Assembly: GCF_023101765.2 (NCBI RefSeq)
Contig: NC_064220.1
Coordinates: 868,001-932,000 of the forward strand
Direction of reading: 5' to 3'
Length of the DNA: 64,000 bases
Source: Spodoptera frugiperda
Taxonomy: Eukaryota; Arthropoda; Insecta; Lepidoptera; Noctuidae
Positions 13,501 to 28,500 of this stretch are shown here, in pieces. The notes under the pieces were generated by a model. That model had not been told where the DNA came from. It saw only the letters and a program-made list of their open reading frames with translations, and made no database searches. How positions within the stretch are numbered: the stretch's first letter is position 1; every line of letters starts with the position of its first letter. The position numbers were made by a program, and so were the translations under genes.

Positions 13501-16500
13501 TTAAAGAAAATAAAGGTTTTATTGTAAACTTAAAAATATTCATGCTGTGGTTACCCATAATTGTAAATACAGATAAGCCTAAGGTAGTTTGTATGTAACG
13601 GTTATTTTCATTCATTATGCAATATTGCTGCATTTATGATGGTGACACTTAATAAATAAAAGAAAAAACAAACAAAATTGGACAGTTTTGGTAGCTTGAT
13701 GAGTCATGTCACTTTAATGTACTTACCTACAAATTGACGATTGTTGAATCCCAAATGTGTATTGACACATTAAGTATTATTGTTTTAAGTAGTATTAGTA
13801 ATATTGACTATACTTAGTTACTAGTAGTATATAGTAGTAGTAGCACTATAGTAGTAGTTCATAGCTTTATGAATGGTGTGTATATGTACTTTCTAAAAAG
13901 TGTATTTTCTACAGACTCGTACAGACCAACTGGGAGTGGAGATGAGAGAGCGTCTGACGTGGGACATCCGTGAGGGTGTGATCGGCTCCGAGACCTTCTT
14001 GCCCAAACACGCCATCACCATCACCTGGAAGAACATGTCCTTCTCTGGAGGAATCGACAACTCTCTGTTCAGGGTCAGTAGTTTCTTCTTCAAGCCATTT
14101 AAGTATTTGTTTTAGAATTTTGTTAGTGTTGATAATGACTTGCTTTCCCTTAGGCAGTTGTCCCACCGGCAACGATGAACGAGTAACGAGTAGAGCTAGA
14201 ACTAGAAACGAGTTAAGCGAGACGTGGCGAGCGAGTGTGTAGTTCTGATATTTGTGTAGCTCGGCTATAAGCGAGTGTGCGAGTGAGGCGATTAATTGAA
14301 TGATTACTCGCACTACGATACGCACTGTAGAGAAATGACCACTGGTTGCTCGCTCGGCGTGAGTTTTAATCGCTTGGCGAGTGTCGCCGAGCGAGTGTTA
14401 TCTTTCATAGCTCTTGTCGCTCAGCGACAAACTAGTGAAGCGAGCACTCGCCGGCAGTGTGAACAGTCAGCGATCAACTATTTGTATATGCATCTCTTTT
14501 GTTTACACGGAAAGTATATCTATTGTACGTTTCTTGAGCGAGAAAATAGCCGATAGTTAGTCGTTCACTCGCCGTTGGTGGGACAACTGCCTTACTTTGT
14601 TATTATGTTTATTCTTTCGTTATTTTTCAAAAGATGTCTGTTCTTTGATGATTCTGTTCACAATTAATTATTTTGTGATACAGACAAACACATTCCAAAT
14701 GGTGCTAGCGACTGATGAGGTGTTCACGTACGCGATTTTCAACTATTTGGAGATCAACTGGAGTTCTCACACGGAGGCTGGAGGTGATACCACTACAGGA
14801 GAAGGTGGAACGCCTGCTTATGTAAGTTATTTGTATTAACATTCTATTACTATTTAATAGAATAGTGTAAGTGACTGTAAGTGACCAGGTATAACATTCT
14901 ATTATTCAATTAAGTTACTTATGATATCAATGCGATGCGAATTTTAGTAAAATACTAGCTGACCCGGCAAACTTCGTTCCGCCTCAAACATTTTGTTTCT
15001 CACCTTTTAAACCCTGGACTTCTACAAATAATTTAAGACCAACATTTGCCAAACCGGTCCAGCCATTTTCGAGTTTTAGTGAGACTAACGAACTGCAATT
15101 GATTTTTATATATTTAGATAATACAGTTACTTACTGTTGGTAACATGGCTTCACAATTCAATTTTGTTACCTCAAATCACAGATCGGATTCAACGCTGGT
15201 AACGGAACCCAAAGCTATGAATACAAACCCTACTCACAAGCATCTGTGCTTCGAGATCTGACGGGCAGAGGATGGGCCAACGGTTTCCCTGGACGACACA
15301 TATTCAGGATAGACGAGAAAATACTTATGGGAACTTGTAATAAGGATATCGGTGAGTTTATTGATAATGTCTTAAAGGAATCGTATTACAAAGCTATTAT
15401 GGTTGACATCATATCAAAGTCAAAGTCAAAATTATTTATTTCAAATGGACCAGGAAGGCACTTTTGAAAGTCAAAGCAAATTTAAGAATATTAATAACGT
15501 CTGTCTGTCGGTTTTATCGGTCTATAGAAGCTATTTGCTCGTTCCAAAGTGTAGATTCCTATGGAGAAGAACGAGCAAGTAACTCCATAGGTTACTCTTT
15601 TTCAATCAGATTCACAATACAATTCTTGGTTACATTGTTCAATGCAATGTCTCTCTGTTTCTTAGATGGAGCAAATCTTCCTTTGATGTTCGCTCCTGAG
15701 AGTGGTAACATGTTGGGAGGTACTATCGTCAATATCACGGGTCCCTGCTTCAACCCTACGGACAGAATCACTTGCCGTTTCGACACGGAGTCCGTTATAG
15801 GCGCCGTAGTGGACGCCAATAGGGCTATCTGCGTCCAGCCCAGATTCTGGCACAATGGATACGCTAGATTTGAGATCGCCATCAACAACGAACCTTATAA
15901 ATGGAAGGGAAAATACTTCGTCGGTAAGTTCATAAAAAAATGTAGGAACTTTTAATATTAAGACTGGGCCTTGACTGGCCCTGGGACTGGACTACCGGAC
16001 AAGAGGTTTCGGGTTCGATTCCCTGGCTGGGCAAAGTATTACTGGTTTTTTTTTTCGGATTTTCAAAAATTTCTCAGTTGTAGCACGGAGTCTGGAATTG
16101 TGACCGGTATACGGCTTCATCCCCTAATACATGAGACTTATAAACCATACATTGTATAGCGGCATTCCTTATAAGGCCCTACCCCTTGCTCTTCGTGGAT
16201 AAAAAGCAGGAAGTCGCTTTTTTGCTATTATGTAGTTTTAAAATTAAATCTCCTGTTTACCCATTCCCTTCATCTAACACCCTCATTTTCTACAGAAACC
16301 CCAGCAACGGCTGCAGAAAAGATATTCTTTACTGACAACTCAGTCCATGAGAGGTATCCACCAGAAATAAGAATAACTTGGGACCGCTTCAACTTGACTT
16401 CGAACCTCAACGTGCAACTTCAGATCAGTTTATGGGGCTACAAAGAGATTACAATCAGACCCCAACTTGAATACATAGATATTATCGAGATGGGCGTGGC

Positions 16501-19500
16501 TAACACGGGAGAATATGTGATCAATCCCCAAAACTTTAGGAACAGGGACAACTTCATGCACAATGACATGCAGTTCGGTTTCCTCCAGATTAATTTAACT
16601 ACGCCTGAAGTCTTCAAAGGAGTCTCAATCTCGCCGTGAGTTTTATGCATCTGTTATTGAGTTTAGACTAATAAATTAAATCGATGTGATTGTTTATAAT
16701 ATTGAAATAACCGCGTCTTGAATTCATTTCATATGAATATGCATACGACACATACACCTAAATAATATTTTTTATTTTTTTGTCTGTCCGTTTATTCGGG
16801 CTAATCTCTGAAATAGTTGGACCGATTTTGACGGGACTTTTATTGGCAGGTAGCTGATGTACTAAGGAGTATCTTAGGCTACTTTTATTTATTTAAAAAA
16901 CGTCAAATTATTTCAGCACTAATTAAAAAAAAATTAAATGGAAATCAAATTGCTAATTTGACATTTAATTCATATTTTCTATCCACAGTGTTCTATGGAG
17001 TCGACCCATTCCATTGGGTTGGTACTTCGCCCCACAATGGGAAAGACTACACGGTTCACGTTGGCCAAATGCCCTTTGCAACAACTGGCTACGAACGGAT
17101 CGTTTCCTGAAGAACTTCGCTTCTCAAGTATGGGTCTGCCCATGCACATTGGAACACGCCTTATTGGACAAAGGAAGGTTTATGCCTGATCTGGATTGTG
17201 ACAAAGACACGAACCCCACTTGCAGATACCATTGGGGAGGTATACATTGCGTCAGGAGTGGAGCACCCAGGTACAGACACTAATGATCAAATACTCATAC
17301 GTCTCTCAATTTTAAGACGCTCCCAAGAATAGTTCTGTCACTACAAATTTTATGTAAACGACAGAGATAGCACGATATTCAAGTACAACTTAAAATTGAA
17401 TAGCATTTCAGTATTTGGACGTAAATTAAATTAAATAAATTAGCTGATCATCTAAAGGATTGGCTACAGAAAGCTCTTCAAAGAGTTGAGTGGAAGGAGG
17501 ATTAGGAGGCCTTTGCCCTGCAATGGGACGACCAGGGCTGACAAAAAAAGAAAAGCTGATCATCTTGTTAAGAAATAATTAATTGAATGGTTCTTTCTTC
17601 TTTCTTCTGCAGTGCGGAAGGTTCTGGCCAGCAGTGTTGCTACGACAAGAACGGTTTCCTCATGCTGTCCTACGATCAGATGTGGGGATCCAGACCCTCA
17701 AGGGCTCACGACTTCGGATTCACTCCTTACAACGAGGCCAATAAGGTAGGACATTTAATTGACATTTTCTATGCTAGTTTTAGTAGTAATATTTCCAGTG
17801 CTAGTGAGTGATAATGGCAGAGTAGAATACATTTGCTACCACCACTTCTCTTTTAGCGGTTGTCGTAAAGGTGGTCTTTAAAATTAGCATCCTAGGACTA
17901 AATTTTTAACTGAGACAAGGCAGCAACATTCTCTGAAAAACCTGATCCTTTTAACTCCAAGTCGCTTGTCAAACGTGAAGAAAATGGCAAACTCTTTTCT
18001 ACAGAAAACCCGACTTACCCATAGACAATGGACTTTCACTGGCTATCAATGAGATACCAGTGCAATATTGGTAATCGAAGCCTAGATCTGTTTTGATGCA
18101 AATTTTTACCTTTTTTTTTTCATAGGTCCCATCGTTATCCCATTGGTTCCACGATATGATTCCATTCTACCAATGTTGTTTGTGGCAAGAAGAACAGGCT
18201 GTTGGCTGTGAAACATTCAGGTAGTTTTTTCTTTACTTGTCTCTTTATTAGTCTTCAGAAGACCCACTACTATAAAAATTCAATATCTTACAACTAAAGG
18301 ATTTTTAACTATGATTGATATTAAGACTCTATTTGTTCCCACAGATTCGAACGTCGACCTTCGCAAGACTGCGTGGCATACCAATCTCCAGGAGTAGCAG
18401 GAATATTCGGAGACCCACACATCGTCACATTCGATGATTTGCAATACACTTTCAATGGAAAAGGTAAAAATTACTAAAGGTTTTAAAATAATGGTTGAAC
18501 TTTGGTTAAATCTTTTTGTATCAATATAACTCTTGTAAGACATACTTAATCAATTTTGTTTTACTATTTACTCACGTAACCGCACCGACGCGAATAACTC
18601 GATTAGTTTCAAGTCACGCTAAGGACTCATATTCAGGAGTAACCCGAAACTAGTCGAGCTATCTCGTCAAAGAGTAACGTGAATAAACCTTAAAATGTTT
18701 TTGGTTGGATATTGGGTAGATTGGATTGGATATATTTAGTTGAAATCAGCTCCTTAGCCCTAGCCTCTTCCGGAGCTGCGGACAACGTAAAAGGTTACCG
18801 GGGCTCTAGCTCAAAGCAGGAGAAGGAACGGGGTGATTTTAAGTCTGACACTCCCTCCCGCCTCACCCAAGGCGGGAGAAGTCATTGGATGATTTGCCCC
18901 CTCAAAAAAAATAGCCTCTTTTGTGGAAACGAAACAAACATATTTGTTAATTTTCAAGGTGAATACGTTCTGGTAAGAGTGGACCACCCACAACTGAAGC
19001 TGGACGTCCAGGGTAGGTTCGAACAGGTTCCTCGCAACATCCACGGTCCAGTCAACGCCACACATCTCACATCTGTTGTAGCTGCTTCCAACAACTCCGT
19101 ACCTATTGAGGTAAGGTCTTTTAGTATTCTTTATATCATGCAATTTGCTTAAGTATTGTGTTGATCTACTTGTCTTCTGTTTACTATTTTGTATCAGATA
19201 TTATCATATTAGGAACTCGTTTTTCTGTAATGTCATTCTAAAGGTAAGCGTCCACAGGCCCGCATCGTATGCATCGCACGCACCGTACACAACGGATTTT
19301 AGTTTGTCTTGTATAGAAACTCATACAACTGCGTCCACTGATCCGCATCATTAGCAATACCTACATGCGATGCGTACCGATAACGTCATACGGAATGTGT
19401 ACGATGCGGGCCTATGGACGCTTACTTTTAACAGTAGTTTATTACATTTTGGTAACTGACTGACAAACAGGCCTAACTGATTATTGTCTAGGTTACATGA

Positions 19501-22500
19501 GTAGCTTCTTTGTAAAATGGGAAAAACAGAATTTTATAGCAAACTCTTTGTCTGAGGTTTGAGGTCTGGAATTATACCAATATCTTCGTCTCCAGGTACG
19601 TCTACGCCCCCAACACGCTCAATGGAGATACCGACTCGATGTGTTCGCTGACAACAAGAGGGTCTACTTCGACAGGCCTGCTCTCCGAGTTCAGTACTTC
19701 CCAGGTAAGCTAATATAGACTTTAAACTAAAGATTTTAAGGTTCTTATTACTTATTTAGCTAAATTGAACCTGATCCGGAGCTGCGGACAACCTAACGGG
19801 TTTAACGGGAACGGGGAATAGGAACGGGGTGGTTTTTAGTCGGTAAGAGTCTAACACTATTAATCGTTTCGCCCAAGGTGGAAGAAGTCATTGAATGATT
19901 TTCCGGCCTTAAAAAAACTGTATTTAATAAACACGGTTAACGATACCTCGTGCTAGATGTTATTTCTTCAATTATTATAGATTTTCAGATTAATATTTCA
20001 ATCAATCAAATGGTTTACCACTGAAAATGGAAGCCTGTTAAACTTCAGCTGACGGAAGGCAATTCATCCATCAGCCCATTTTTTATAGGTCTATTGCTTT
20101 CGTAATCTTTGCTCACTTCGAAAATTCCATAGGTAGACTTTTCCAAAAAGTAAATTCCTATTATTCTGTTTAACTAAAGCAATTTCCATTGTTCTCCAGG
20201 TGTGACAGTGTACCAGCCGATGTACTTGCTGAACCAGTCAGAGATTGTGATCATGTTCTCGTCGGGCGCTGGTGTCGAGGTGATCGAGAACAAAGGGTTC
20301 ATGTCTGCTAGAGTCTACCTGCCTTGGACTTATATGGTGAGTGGATCATAGGATAGTGTTTAAAGTCTTTTCGAATGGCCTTTGCAAAGAGTGTCTAGCT
20401 TCACTGACAAATAGACTGTCGGACAATTAAATTTCGACGTCTCAAGAGTACCTGTTATTATTATTAAAAAAATATATTATCGGTCGCCAGTGCGACTGCC
20501 GGACAAGAGGTCTCGGGTTCGATTCTCGGTCTGGGCTAAATATAGCTGAACTTTTTTCAGTTTTTTGAAAATTTCTCAGTAGTAGTAGTAGAATTGTGCC
20601 CAGTATATGGCAATAGTCTCACCCCCTATTGCATGGAACTTATAACACAAATGGTGAAAAGTGAGTGTACATTATAGCGGCATTACGTGTAATGTGCACC
20701 TCTGCCCACCCCTTTTGGGGATAAAAGGCGTGTTATTGCTAAAATATGCTGAAAAACCACATTACCTACTTAAATATATAATACATAACAAGCACCTGCA
20801 GTTAAAGATTAAATTGCGGCTATTATTAACACTATCTCGATACCGTCATCGCTCGATAAGGATTGATCAAGAAGGAAAACATAATAATATATACTTTTCA
20901 CTGAACTGATAAACAGTGTTATTTTCTTCAATGTTTTTATCATATCTGTATCCTAAATATTTTAGACAGAATTTTTAGATGTTGAAAGACCTGTTTTCGA
21001 CCTTGAAATAAGGTAATTCAGATTATTTTTACAAAGCCAGTGAACGAGCTGACGGATCACCTGATGGTAAGCAATCGCTGCCGCCTATGGAAGCCCGAAA
21101 CGCAAGAAGCGTTACAAGTGTGTGTGTTGCTGGCCTTTTAGAGGTTAGGAATTTGAGGGTTATTGGGGAATTGGAAAGATTGGGAAAGGGTTTCTCAGTA
21201 ATAGCACGGAGTCTAAAATTGAGTCTGATATATGGCAATAGGCTCACCCCCTATTACATGGGACTTATAACACCAATGGTGAAAAGTGGGTGTACATTGT
21301 ACAATGGCATTATGTGCACTTCTACCTTCACCTTTGGAAATAAAAGCCATCACGATACATAACAGATAACTGATGAAAATTTTAAATTAAGTGACATAAA
21401 TTACAATTAGCACTTGATCTGTTTCTTGATCCTGAACACCTGAACCAAAATATATTTTGTCACAGAACCAAACGCGAGGTCTATTCGGCAACTGGTCTTT
21501 GGACGTAAACGATGACTTCACGCGACCTGATGGCACGCGAGTCGCCGTGGACCTCAACAACTTCCAGACTGCACACAGGGACTTCGCTCAGCACTGTAAG
21601 TCATTTAACAAAACTATGTTTCCGATTAGTTTGTCGATATTAGATTACGTCTGCCGTATGTTAGACGAGCGATGGGCAAAACTCACCACTGAGTGGATCC
21701 CACTAAACGTCAATAGACGTCGCGGCAGGCCCAGAAGGAGATGGCGGGATGAACTCGACGCCTATGAAAAGGATTGGCCACAGAAAGCTCTGCATAGAGA
21801 GGAGTGGAAGGAGGGTAGGGAAGCCTTTGCCCTGCAGTGGGACGATCATGGCTGAAATCCCAAGTCCAACATCATCATTTAAGTTGGTTTAACTTTCTTC
21901 AGGAATTATTGTTATTTATCTATTAGTGAAAACTGTATCGAAATTCATTCGGTAGTTTTTGAGTTTATTGTATCCATACAGAGAGACGCGAAAGGGGACT
22001 TCTTTCTATATGTCTTTGATAGCCTCCAGAACCAAACCATATTTAGGTATATCAATCTGGTGAAACCATAATTTCCCCGATAATTGTTAAAGATATTTTC
22101 TATTAAATTTAATTTAAAGCCTTTTTAAGATCACGCAAATGCTTTCCAACTTCAAACACCCAATACCTCCTTTTCCAGGGCAACTAACCGACAGAGAACA
22201 ACGAGACATAGGAGTGGCAATGTTCTACCGAGAATATGGTAGAACCGCAGCATACTATAACGACAACCAATTCGTTCCGAACTTCATAAGGGAGCCGGCA
22301 GACTTCCTCCCTGCTAATAGATCGCAGGACGTGGCCAGGGCGATAGAAATCTGTCAGGACTCCTACCAATGCCGATATGACTACGGTATGACGCTCAACA
22401 GAGACATGGCTGAATTCACCAAGAATTATTTGTCTTCTATTGTGAGTATTTCTTTTTTATTATGCTGTTATTATTGTTCTAAAACTAAACTAATTAGTAG

Positions 22501-25500
22501 CATCACGGTCGTTATAAAGATACTTTCTTTAATCGTTTTCTTAGCGCGGTTTCCTCGAAGGTTTGATTACTTTAACCCAGATTACTTTGACTTACCATTG
22601 ATGCACTAAATCTACTTGCATATAATTCACATGAGACTATCGATGAGTGGGCTTAGTACGATTTTTTATTTACGTTTAACGTGGTCAAAACGCGACCGCG
22701 ATCGCGATACTCGCTCTGATTGGCCGGCTCCAAATGCTTCAATGAACTAACCAATCACAGCACCGAACGCGATTTAATTTCGATCTCGTTAAACGTATAA
22801 CAAGCTCGTACTAAGCCCTCTGATCACCTGTAATACTATTTCTATTTATGACTAGCCTTGAAAAAATTTTTCTTACCTTTTAAACCTGCCCTGGATTTAT
22901 ACAAATAATTCAAGACCAAGATTTGCCAAATCGGTCTTGTCGTTCCCGAGTTTTAGCGAGACTAACGAATTGCAATTGATTTTTCTAATAAAGATGTCAC
23001 TTTGTGTACCTATAAGAAAATGCGAACCATCATGATTCATCCCAGCTATTAAGTAAATAATTACCTTGATTGTCAACCTGTCATAGTCCATACAAATTAT
23101 GGATTCCCACACTTGATACTTACATACGTCTATTTATCTATAGAAAAATGTATATAGACGTATGTTTGTTTGTTTGTTTGGTTCGAAACCTTTCTGATCT
23201 TCAATTAGATATTAATAAATGTTTCTAGATTCATATTTTTGCTATTGGTAGGTCATAATATATCAATATAATTTTGGGCCCGTTGCTTTGTACAGTAGAA
23301 TGACTTTTTAATAGACTGCTTCATAAAAAAATAAATCAAGCCACTTGCATCAAGTGTTTCGCCTTCATTGCCGAATCAGAGAAAACTTATATCACAGGGC
23401 TTCTTATTTTCAATTCTCTTATTAATAACGCGAATAATGGGTTATTGCCATTGTATACCAAAATCCTATACACGTGAGACATACTAAAGTTAGTTTCGCA
23501 GTGTTTTCTCCATTAATTTACGTCAGTAGACCGTGATTTTCAGTAAAAAATTTACATGTTTGATGTAGTAGCAAATAAAATAAATTTGCGTGATATTTGA
23601 ACAGTATTTCTATTACATTGTATTGACATGTTAAGCTTCATGTTCACCCATCCCTATTTTCACTTTATCAACAAACTAAATCCTAACAGTACTAAGTATT
23701 TGCGTGCAGATGCGTCTAGCAAGTCCATTGTTCTTATAATTATATTGCATAGACCAAGGTCCTCAAGTCAATAGGACAGGACAGACGATGGCAACGCTAC
23801 ACACTTTAGTCGTTAACATTAATCCATTCATCATTCTTGTATTCAAGATATCTTGTACTTAGATTGTATTGTGTTTGAATTGAAATTGTGATTTCTTTAA
23901 TATAGTCTTTCTATGGTTGTGGTAAGTCCTTTTTGGCTCTAAGGACCAGATTTTTCGGATGAAAGGACCAAACGTTTGATTTCATACTCTTATGTATGAC
24001 ATTTTTATTTGGAAAGGCATTTGAAGATAAATTATTTTTAATGTGACAGAACCTTTTGTGAGCTTTAGAGCATTATGTTTAGAAAGATGTACTGTAACTT
24101 TATTATATTTTTCCAGACGAACATTAAAGAGCAGAACGCCCGTCGAGTCATCAGCTGCGGTATATTGGAAACCCCTCGATTCGGCAGAAAGAGTAACTTC
24201 TTCTTCACACCAGGCACAAGGGTGAGTACCTATCTAAGGTTCTAACAATAGTTAGTATTGGTCCTAGCAATAATTATTTAGAGAAGGACCATTTTGAGGT
24301 TTCTACTTTATACATATTATTATAATCATTTACATAGCAAAAACGAACTAGATATTAATGCTTAGCACAAAACCAGTGTTGATACTAATGATTTGATAGG
24401 TTTAGACTTTCTCTTTGGAGGACAATCTGTTGAAATGGAGCGAGCTTGAAATGTTTACAAGTGTTATAGGGTTTATTAATGTTTCCAATAAATTGAAGTA
24501 GGCTCCCACAAAACCACTATTCGTCACGAGTTAAGGAAACACTGTGGTCAAAATTGCCTTGTGTATCATCCATTGTGTAAACATAAATATACATACAATA
24601 GTGTATTATGGTACAATAATATACTAAGAATTATTATTACAATTGTCAGTTTATGTTTTGTCCCATTTACTTTCAAGTTGTCGAACTAGCCTCTGTACAG
24701 TTAACTTCGGTCTCTCGTGGCTACTCCGTCTAAAAGGACCGGACCCTGTGGTCCTAACTTAGGTACTAACTTAGGACACTAACTTAGGTACCTAATTGTT
24801 CATTGGCAGGTGAACTTCGAATGTAACCAAGACTTCATTCTGATTGGAGACAAGCGTCGAGTGTGTGAGGACAACGGACGGTGGAACCTTCCAGACTATG
24901 GATACACTGAGTGTCTACGTGAGTACATGTTTCTTTACACAAACCTTGCTTTCTGTCATATTGTTAGTTCAAATAACAATACTAATGATACTTTACTTCT
25001 GTTAAAACATCTGTCTATTAAGTTTCAAAGATTTGTTGCGATACAATAACACAGAGCAATGACACAGCGTTTTATAATATCCAGGTAACCAAGAGTACTC
25101 TCAGCGCGCACTGTTCTTGACCTGGGGCGTCATATTGGCAGTTATTCTACCGTTAGGCCTGTTGATTTGCCTACTGTGGTTCTGGTGCTGGTACAAGCCC
25201 CGCTCCGAAGGCAAAGACGGATTCCGATTCGAAGATATTCCGCGATCAAAATCTGCTTCCAGACTAAACCTAAGAACAGCTTCGATGGGAAATCTTACAG
25301 ACACAATGAAATCTTCCACTTTACGTAGCACAGATTCTGATAAAAAGGCTAAATTGCCAGAAACTCCCACTGAGGAGACCCCAATGACTAGATCTGCTCC
25401 ATTAACTAGGGCCGCCCCACCTCCCCCACAAGATGGTGACAGCTCAGGCATAGGGTACCCAGATTCCAATAAGAGTGACTCCAATAAATCTGACAAGTCG

Positions 25501-28500
25501 TTTAAAAAGCGTAGGGCCTATGACAAATCCTATCGAACCAACGAACCTATCCCGAACGCTCCTAACGAGGAATTCCCTGAAAAACTTTGGGATCTCTCTG
25601 AAGAAGACTTACTTTCTATAACATCGCCTTCAGATACCGAATCAAACAGAGATTCAACTTTAACTCGTCCGGCAAAAGATATAGAATACGTTGGCAGACC
25701 ACGTCAACTTGGTCGCAGGGCGTTGCCTAGTGACTCAGGTTATTCTACAAAGGATTCTGAAGATCCTTACTCTCCAAAGTACGAGGGTCAATACAGCCCC
25801 ATACCTTCTGCGTATTCTCCGACTTATTCCGAAATATATTCCCCACCGATCAGTCCTACCTCAGACAGTCCGAGGAGTACGTTCAATAACCCTGGCTTGC
25901 CGGACCCTCCAAAGAGTGCTCCTGCAGATTCTATCCAGACATTCACCATGCCCACACAGAAGGGCAAGTCACTGGAGACTCTGATAGACCCACCTATTTC
26001 CGAAATGCCCACAATGAGCCCTCGCTCTACCATGGTCTGATAACCTTGAAAGTATTGTTCTATACATTATTCACTGCCCATCCAATGACATTGCCAGGAG
26101 TATTATAAGCTTAGGAATAATTTATTACGTAAGAAACACATTATTTTAGTATTTTGCACTTAATGTTTTACATAATTAGGTTTTATTTAGGTTCTAATGG
26201 ATTTCCGTGAGTTTCCCATCGTTGTTGTTGTTGTTGAATGTTTGTAAATTCTATTAAATGATTAATTTAATAAAACTTATTTTAAATATGTCTATGCAGT
26301 CACACGAAGAGGAAATTTCTGTTCCCATCTCGGTAGAATAACTTGATCAATTGATTTTGTTTTAGGTAAGAAAGCAAGGAATAATGTTACGGGCCACGAT
26401 GTGTGGAATAGAAATTTTCTCTGACTTGTGATGAGTTATTATTTTGTTCTTCCTAATCTGTAAGGTTATTGCTTGCTTTCTTATCTAGTGTACATAAAAA
26501 AACCAGGTCATATGAACAGGTACGTGTATCAATTTTTTTATTTGCATTGCGGTTATCTTTTAGGGCTTTGCGCAGCCGATAGCGTATCTTTGTTTTATGA
26601 TAAATTGCGTTATAAGGGCTGTGTATTATTTTTTCGTCGTTGGGAAATGGTATTGGGTGATAAGATTTTTATATAATGAGGTTATTCAAATACAGCCAGT
26701 GTTAACTTTTATATAAATCGATGGGACTTTGTTATTATGCAAAGGGGAGGAAGTGGGGCATTCGATTAGTTAAGTAGGTACCTTAAATGTTTAGGTACTT
26801 AGGTACTGAGTAACCAATTAGAAAGTCAGAAATCATCAATTAAAATCACAAACTTTAAGCACAAAAGGTAAAATCTCATAGGTTCAATTACTGCACGGAG
26901 ACTGCACGGTTGGCGCGGTGACCGGGCAACCGGCTGCCGCGAAACGTGTAGCGGGTTCGATTCCCGCACGGAGCATCTATTTGTGTGATCCACAAATTGT
27001 TGTTTTGGTTCTGTGTGTCATGTGTATGTGAACTTGTAAGTTTGTAAACGCACCGACGACACACAGTACAAAATGCTATTGTAGGGTAAAGTTTTTCAAT
27101 TAGTCTGAATAATTTATACTTTTAAACTATATAGGTAAGCAAGAGTACTCGTCCCGTACTTTGGGAGCGACATGGGGCATCATCAGCGCTATCATGATAC
27201 CCATCGTGATTGTGCTGATATGCATCGGATGGAGGCTGCTACTGCGCAAGAAGGCTGAAGAAAAGGAAGACAGGGAGTTCATGAATATCAAGTAAGTATT
27301 AATTATAATTTTATTGTAACGTTCGTGAGACATACTAAATTAATTATTATGTTATCGGCTTACTCACGTATTGTTGCGGTGATTGTCGCGCTGCTGCGCC
27401 GCGTCGTGTGTCGCGGAATGCTGCTCATGAATATGAGCCTCTAGCATGGCTTGAAACCAGTCGAGTTCCTCGTCAAACAAATACGTGAGTAAGCCGATAA
27501 CATAATAATTAATTAAATAATTATTCGTTTATTTTCATTCTATAGTCTTGGATAGATTCTTAAACTGCGAAAAAACACTAGGGCATAGCCACAGTAGCAT
27601 GCCCTATGATTGCTTTAGCAGGTGGTGTCTCTGATTTTTTTATTTATTTTTGGACAGACTGAACATTCATATTATCTATACTATACTAATATTATAAAGC
27701 TGAAGAGTTTGTTTGTTTGTTTGAAGGCGCTAATCTCCGAAACTACTGGTCCGATTTGAATAATTCTTTTTGTGTTGGATAGCGCATTTATCGAGGAAGG
27801 TTATAGGCTATAAAACATCACGCTACGATTAATAGGAACCGAGTAGAGCGGGTGAAACCGCGCGGAAGTAGCTAGTAGTTTATACGTGATGTAGTGTCCT
27901 TCCTTCCATGTACCCTCTACAATACATGATAATTACTGCATGGTTGGTGAGGTAGCTGGGCAACTGGCTGCCGCGCAACGGGTAGCGGGTTCGATTACCG
28001 CAAGGAGCAACTCTTTGTGTGATCCACAAATTGTGTTTTCGGGCTCTGGGTGTCATGCGTATGTGAACTTGTAAATATGTTTGTGAATGCACCGACAACA
28101 CGGGAGAACTAGGGTAGGACAACGTTTAAAAAAACTAATTTCATACTGAACATCCATATGAATCCTCCTTTCTTCAAAGCACCCTCTATAATACGCTAAG
28201 CATACCAGAACATTCTTAACAGCACGATTGTTTTCAAAAATAAATTACTTTAACATTTTCTTTAACTTTCCAGGCCACTGGACCCTGAGGAATCCCTTCG
28301 AATCAACTCTGATGATGAGAGCATACCGTACAAGAAGGATACATCAGACGACACTCCGGAGCCAACGGAACCGGTGAAGGTGGTGGATAATCAAGAACCT
28401 TCGCCGGAGCCTATTCCGCCGGCGCCCATGCCAGCACCTTTGCCAGTAGTGGGTATACCATACCCAGCGTATGGCATGCCTTATGACCAGAGCAGACAAG

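Noticed and set aside
26890..26975. tRNA-like sequence with good B box
   Set aside because: It is the head of a SINE: the body (GATCCACAAATTGTTG...) follows and is repeated in six places. No complete cloverleaf is needed to explain it.
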